A stretch of 8,586 nucleotides of DNA. Origin: Ramlibacter sp. GTDB lineage: Bacteria > Pseudomonadota > Gammaproteobacteria > Burkholderiales > Burkholderiaceae. A program made the position numbers and the translations under genes. A model generated the notes under the pieces. That model was not told the DNA's origin. It did not search any database and saw only the letters and a program-made list of their open reading frames with translations. The DNA is taken from positions 1-8,586 of the forward strand of contig JACMQP010000574.1 in assembly GCA_014376915.1 (NCBI GenBank). Direction: 5' to 3'. Positions 5,666 through 8,586 of the stretch are shown here, one piece after another; position 1 is the first letter of the stretch, and each line of letters opens with the position of its first letter.

Positions 5666-6756
5666 TCGGTGTAGCCTTTCGCGCCGCCGCCGTAGAAGGT
5701 GGCCTTGTCCGGCGTGGCCAGCGGCGCGCCCTGACGCAGGCGCTCCACCAGGTCCGGGTTGGCGATGAAGGGCCGGCCGAAGGCGACCAGGTCCGCGCCG
5801 TGAGCGAGCGCATGTTCCGCAAGCTTGCCGTCGTAGCCGTTGTTCACCATCCAGGCGCCCTTGCCGCCGGCGTCGCGATAGGCCTGGCGCAGCGCCGCGT
5901 AGTCGAAAGGCCGGTCGGCGATGTCACGCGGGCCGCCGGTGGCGCCTTCGATCACGTGGATGTAGGCCAGGTGCAGCGGCGCCAGCTCGCGCATGACGTA
6001 CTCGAACAGGGCCTGCGGGTTCTCGTCGACCACGTCGTTGGCGGGCGTCACTGGCGAAAGGCGCAGGCCGGTGCGGCCGCCGCCGACTTCCTCGGTCACC
6101 GCGCGCGCCACCTCCATCAGCAGGCGGGCCCGGTTCTCGATCGAGCCGCCGTAATCGTCGCTTCGCTTGTTGGCGCCGGTCTTCAGGAATTGGTCCAGCA
6201 GGTAGCCGTTGGCACCGTGGATCTCCACGCCGTCGAAACCGGCCGTGGTCACGGCATGGCGGGCCGCGTGGCGGAAGTCGTGGACGATGCCGGGCAACTC
6301 GGAGGCGCCGAGCGCGCGCGGCTCGGAGGTGTCGGTAAAGCCGCCGACGCCGTCCTTGATCAGGTAGGTCTTGGTCTTCGCGGCGATGGCGGAAGGCGCG
6401 ACCGGCTTCTGGCCGTCGGGCTGCAGGTCGACGTGTGAGACGCGGCCCACATGCCAGAGTTGCACCACGATCCGGCCCTTGCGGGCATGGACGGCGTCGG
6501 TGATCCGCTTCCAGCCATCGAGCTGCTCGGTGCCGTACAGGCCAGGCACGTCGGCGTAGCCCTGGCCCTGGTGCGAGATCGCAGTGGCTTCCGTGATCAG
6601 CAGGCCGGCGCTGGCACGCTGCGTGTAGTACTCGGCCATGAGTGGGGTGGGAACGGCGCCGGGCGCGCGGTTGCGCGTCAGCGGCGCCATCACGATGCGA
6701 TTGGGCAGCTGCAGGTCGCCTGCATGGACGGGGTCGAAAAGGGTGGGCATCGTCAT
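5644..6756 (-). CDS. Alkene reductase, Old Yellow Enzyme family (NemA-like)
   Basis: A 370-residue FMN flavoprotein of the Old Yellow Enzyme family, which uses NAD(P)H to reduce activated C=C bonds of enals, enones and maleimides, and often nitro compounds. It is a cytoplasmic TIM barrel. Visible family features: APLTRNRA (24-31, T27 at the flavin), QLWHVGR (99-105), IHGANGYLLDQFL (179-191) with the substrate-anchoring H180/N183 pair and proton-donor Y185, the DDYGGS.ENR motif, and FGRPFIANPDL near the C-terminus at the FMN phosphate. Length is normal (about 365). The chosen ATG at 6756 overlaps the upstream GST stop (ATGA); a second ATG two codons on (6750) is possible. Coupling to a glutathione S-transferase points to detoxification of electrophiles. 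Its C-terminal codons overlap the kinase gene on the other strand by 22 bases. Confidence 0.
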   Translation of the reverse strand: MTMPTLFDPVHAGDLQLPNRIVMAPLTRNRAPGAVPTPLMAEYYTQRASAGLLITEATAISHQGQGYADVPGLYGTEQLDGWKRITDAVHARKGRIVVQLWHVGRVSHVDLQPDGQKPVAPSAIAAKTKTYLIKDGVGGFTDTSEPRALGASELPGIVHDFRHAARHAVTTAGFDGVEIHGANGYLLDQFLKTGANKRSDDYGGSIENRARLLMEVARAVTEEVGGGRTGLRLSPVTPANDVVDENPQALFEYVMRELAPLHLAYIHVIEGATGGPRDIADRPFDYAALRQAYRDAGGKGAWMVNNGYDGKLAEHALAHGADLVAFGRPFIANPDLVERLRQGAPLATPDKATFYGGGAKGYTDYPALAG

Positions 6757-7364
6757 GACTTGAGCAGGCCTTCGGCCTTCATCGCTTCCTGCACTGCCGG
6801 ACGGGCCGCGACGCGTTCGCGGTAGGCAACCAGGTTCGGATACACCGCGAGGTCGATCATGGTCGACTTGGCCCAGTTGGTGACGGTAAACAAATAACCG
6901 TCGGCCACGCTGAAGTTGTCGCCCATCAGATATTGCTTGCCCTTGAGCTGGGCGTCGATCCACTGGAAGCGCGAAGCCAGTTTGTCGCGCTGCATCTTCT
7001 TGACTTCCTCGGGCATCGCGGAGTTGAACAGCGGCGAGAACTGCTTGTGCACTTCGGTGCCGATGAAGGTCAACCACTCCTGCAGCCGGTAACGCGGCAG
7101 CGTGCCGTTGGCCGGCGCCAGGTTTTTGGTGGGGACCTGGTCGGCAATGTACTGGACGATCGCCGGTCCTTCGCGCAGCCGCGTGCCATCGTCCAGTTCC
7201 AGCATCGGCACGTAGCCCAGCGGATTGATTCCGTAGTAATCGGTGCCGTCCTGCAGCTGGTGGCTCTTGATGCTGGCCAGCACGGGTTCGAACGCCAGGC
7301 CGGCCTCGCGCAGGGCGATGTGGGGCGATAGCGAGCAGCTGCCGGGCGAGTAATAGAGTTTCAT
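6753..7364 (-). CDS. Beta-class glutathione S-transferase
   Basis: A 203-residue cytoplasmic glutathione S-transferase that conjugates or reduces electrophiles with glutathione. The N-terminal thioredoxin-fold half (about 1-80) begins MKLYYSPGSCSLSPHIAL, with the beta-class cysteine C10. NPLGYVPMLELDDG (47-60) holds the cis-proline, and REGPAIVQYIAD contacts glutathione. The helical C-terminal half has H106, the other beta-class active-site residue, and FSVADGYLF (151-159) with the conserved N-capping box. Length and both key residues match the family precisely. The start is supported by AAGAAGG six bases upstream. It is the first gene of a two-gene unit: its TGA overlaps the alkene-reductase ATG by four bases. 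No convincing promoter was found in the upstream gap. Confidence 0.
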   Translation of the reverse strand: MKLYYSPGSCSLSPHIALREAGLAFEPVLASIKSHQLQDGTDYYGINPLGYVPMLELDDGTRLREGPAIVQYIADQVPTKNLAPANGTLPRYRLQEWLTFIGTEVHKQFSPLFNSAMPEEVKKMQRDKLASRFQWIDAQLKGKQYLMGDNFSVADGYLFTVTNWAKSTMIDLAVYPNLVAYRERVAARPAVQEAMKAEGLLKS

Positions 7365-7370
7365 TGAATT

Positions 7371-7377
7371 CCTTCTT
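7371..7377 (-). promoter_or_regulatory. Ribosome-binding site of the glutathione S-transferase gene
   Basis: On the minus strand AAGAAGG lies six bases before the ATG at 7364, a good Shine-Dalgarno sequence that fixes the start. Confidence 0.
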
Positions 7378-7403
7378 GCATCGGGATGGTTGTGGCGCCC
7401 GCC

Positions 7404-7547
7404 ATGCTAGCGGCTGTCCGCATTTCCCGCTGGCGCTCGCTGGCCCACCCGGGCGTGACGCTCAGCCGTGGCGCGCTGATCGGCGCCGCCATCGGCACGA
7501 CCACCATGCCCGGTGCCGGTGCGGGCCCAGGCTTGGCGATCGGCTAG
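7404..7547 (+). CDS. Doubtful small glycine/alanine-rich ORF
   Basis: A 47-codon reading frame from ATG to TAG. Its second half, GALIGAAIGTTTMPGAGAG, looks like a glycine-zipper membrane segment of the sort found in small membrane peptides, bacteriocin-like proteins and the glycine-rich parts of outer-membrane proteins. No ribosome-binding site precedes it, the first half is not recognisable, and GC-rich DNA makes Gly/Ala runs easily by chance. It could be a decayed gene fragment or simply non-coding. I do not assign a function. Confidence 0.
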   Translation: MLAAVRISRWRSLAHPGVTLSRGALIGAAIGTTTMPGAGAGPGLAIG

Positions 7548-7605
7548 GGCATGGACTGCGCGGTCTCTTCGGGAAATGACGGCTTGGGCAGGGGTACCCG
7601 TCCTA

Positions 7606-7627
7606 CAGCAGCCGTCGGCCGCTGCTG
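7606..7627 (+). repeat. Inverted repeat 1 (hairpin CAGCAGC / GCTGCTG)
   Basis: CAGCAGC (7606-7612) and GCTGCTG (7621-7627) are perfectly complementary, with an 8-base loop. The hairpin overlaps a second, longer inverted repeat, so the two structures cannot form at once. There is no T-run after it on either strand, so it is not an ordinary intrinsic terminator. Confidence 0.
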
Positions 7628-7643
7628 ATGACTGGCGGCCGAC
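7614..7643 (+). repeat. Inverted repeat 2 (9-bp perfect stem) ahead of the transglutaminase gene
   Basis: GTCGGCCGC (7614-7622) pairs perfectly with GCGGCCGAC (7635-7643). Two further G-T pairs inside the stem leave an 8-base loop. It ends 20 bases before the chosen start at 7664, so in the mRNA it would lie next to the ribosome-binding region. It could be a leader hairpin, an operator, or a chance product of GC-rich sequence. Confidence 0.
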
Positions 7644-7663
7644 CCCACCGTAACCTTGGCGGT

Positions 7664-8497
7664 ATGCATCGTTCCACTGTCGAGACGGTTCTCGAGTACG
7701 AGATCCAGGCGCCAACCCATTTCTGCTTCAACATCGAGGCCGCGCACTGGCCGACCCAGAACGTCGTGAGCGAGCGGCTGGCCGTCTCCTCCGGCGTGTC
7801 GGTCCACGGCTTCAGTGATCCGGCCAGCGGTAACCGCTTCTTCCGCTTCGACGCTTCGCCCGGCCCGCTGATCGTCGACTACAAGGCCGAGGTCGAGGTG
7901 TTTAGCGAGCACATCGACGAGCAGCTGCAGGAAACGCCGGTCAGCCAGGTGCCCGACGCAATCTTCCACTACCTGATGCCGACCCGCTATTGCGAATCCG
8001 ACCTGATGAGCGCGACCGCCCAACAGCTGTTCGGCAACGAAGCGCCCGGCATCTCGCGGGTGCGCAAGTTGATCCGCTGGATCCAGGACAACATCGAATA
8101 CAGGCCGGGCAGCAGCAGCTCCACGACGACCGCGCAGGAAGTGTTCGCGCAGCGCTCGGGCGTCTGCCGTGACTTCGCGCACCTGGGCATCACCTTCTGC
8201 CGTGCGCTCAACATCCCGGCGCGACTGGTGGTGGGATATGTCTGGTTCGACGAGCCGCCGCAGGATTTCCACGCGATCTTCGAGGCGTGGATCGGCGGTC
8301 GCTGGGTGCTTTTCGACCCGACCGGGATGGCGCCGGTGGAGCGGGTGGTGCGCATCGGCACCGGCCGTGACGCCAAGGACGTCGCCTTCAGCACCATTTT
8401 CGGCAGCCTGGCGATGACGCGAAAGGAAGTGAGCGTGCGGGAGCACGAACCGCGTGACCGTGTCGCCAGCAGCGAGCCGGCGGTGGCAGCTGCCTAG
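7664..8497 (+). CDS. Transglutaminase-like (papain-fold) family protein
   Basis: A 277-residue protein with a C-terminal transglutaminase-like core (COG1305 type). The catalytic triad is visible: C168 in GVCRDFAHL, H203 in DFHAIFEAW and D218 in WVLFDPTG. The N-terminal part (about 1-100), with phrases such as GPLIVDYKAEVEV, resembles the beta-rich N-terminal region that precedes this core in bacterial members. Bacterial relatives act as proteases, peptidases or amidases more often than as cross-linkers; the substrate here is unknown. There is no signal peptide or membrane helix, so it is probably cytoplasmic. The ATG at 7664 (MHRSTVETVLEYEI) is preferred over an in-frame ATG at 7628, which would lie in the loop of inverted repeat 2 and add 12 unconvincing residues; neither has a strong Shine-Dalgarno. 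The C-terminal 25 residues are polar and Ala-rich. It is monocistronic: the next gene is convergent. Confidence 0.
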   Translation: MHRSTVETVLEYEIQAPTHFCFNIEAAHWPTQNVVSERLAVSSGVSVHGFSDPASGNRFFRFDASPGPLIVDYKAEVEVFSEHIDEQLQETPVSQVPDAIFHYLMPTRYCESDLMSATAQQLFGNEAPGISRVRKLIRWIQDNIEYRPGSSSSTTTAQEVFAQRSGVCRDFAHLGITFCRALNIPARLVVGYVWFDEPPQDFHAIFEAWIGGRWVLFDPTGMAPVERVVRIGTGRDAKDVAFSTIFGSLAMTRKEVSVREHEPRDRVASSEPAVAAA

Positions 8498-8500
8498 GCC

Positions 8501-8586
8501 TTATTCCGCGTAGCCAGGCTGTTGGCGGTTCAGCCGGCGCAGTAGCGACGGCCAGACGAAGGCGCCGCCGAGGCCGCCGGTCTGGA
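8501..8586 (-). CDS. C-terminal end of an unidentified protein (partial, runs off the window)
   Basis: On the minus strand an open frame enters from the window edge and ends in TAA at 8503-8501, giving 27 residues that end LLRRLNRQQPGYAE. The stretch GGLGGAFVWPSLLRR followed by a basic, polar tail looks like the end of a real protein, perhaps a membrane protein whose last helix runs into a cytoplasmic tail. The stop lies three bases beyond the transglutaminase stop (8495-8497), so the genes converge tail to tail with no visible terminator between them. Too little is present to name a family. Confidence 0.
   Translation of the reverse strand, partial: QTGGLGGAFVWPSLLRRLNRQQPGYAE

Larger units (their letters stand above)
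7365..7663. other. Divergent intergenic region between the GST and transglutaminase genes
   Basis: About 300 bases lie between two divergently oriented genes, the only sizeable gap in the window. It must hold the promoters of both units, but I see no convincing -35/-10 pair for either strand. A TAGCAT hexamer on the minus strand (7410-7405) could be a -10 but lacks a matching -35. The gap also contains a GGGTACCC palindrome (7592-7599), a doubtful 47-codon glycine-rich ORF and two overlapping inverted repeats, which are listed separately. Confidence 0.

Noticed and set aside
5800..6438. A 212-codon plus-strand open frame inside the alkene-reductase gene.
   Set aside because: It is antisense to a complete Old Yellow Enzyme gene with intact active-site motifs, and its own translation shows no family features.
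7544..8446. A 300-codon minus-strand open frame opposite the transglutaminase-like gene.
   Set aside because: Its composition is that of an antisense shadow; the plus strand has the Cys-His-Asp triad in family context.

Overview
This GC-rich window is densely packed with genes. It looks like a betaproteobacterial chromosome (Burkholderiales). The grounds are the tctBA transporter pair, a TctE-type sensor kinase, the base composition, and the beta-class GST and Old Yellow Enzyme genes. That placement rests on gene content and style only; no rRNA or other lineage marker is present, and family level cannot be decided.

Layout. Bases 1-80 are probably the end of the gap after an off-window gene, most likely tctC, the solute-binding protein. 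A tightly spaced forward series follows: tctB (81-569), tctA (583-2094), a TerC/YjbE-family membrane protein (2107-2793), an OmpR-type response regulator RR1 (2794-3501), a second very similar response regulator RR2 (3558-4247), and a TctE-like sensor histidine kinase (4244-5665). Gaps are 13, 12, 0 and 56 bases, then a 4-base overlap, so this reads as one transport-plus-regulation unit. On the minus strand, a beta-class glutathione S-transferase (7364-6753) and an NADPH-type alkene reductase of the Old Yellow Enzyme family (6756-5644) are joined by an ATGA overlap. The reductase runs convergently into the kinase gene, with a 22-base overlap. A gap of about 300 bases (7365-7663) holds a doubtful glycine-rich mini-ORF and two overlapping, mutually exclusive inverted repeats. 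It leads into a forward transglutaminase-like protein (7664-8497). The last 86 bases hold the C-terminal end of an unidentified minus-strand gene.

How it works together. TctA and TctB form the membrane part of a tripartite tricarboxylate (or other carboxylate) transporter. The kinase and regulators are of the TctE/TctD kind that controls such transporters in enterobacteria, so autonomous control of carboxylate uptake is the natural reading. Two things are unusual. The response regulator is duplicated in tandem (about 72% protein identity by hand count) beside a single kinase. A putative metal (manganese) exporter sits between the transporter and its regulators, suggesting a carboxylate-metal link. 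The GST/alkene-reductase pair looks like a separate electrophile-detoxification operon.

No mobile element, CRISPR array, tRNA or rRNA is visible. The most interesting material is the duplicated-regulator/TerC arrangement and the paired hairpins ahead of the transglutaminase gene, not a wholly new gene system.
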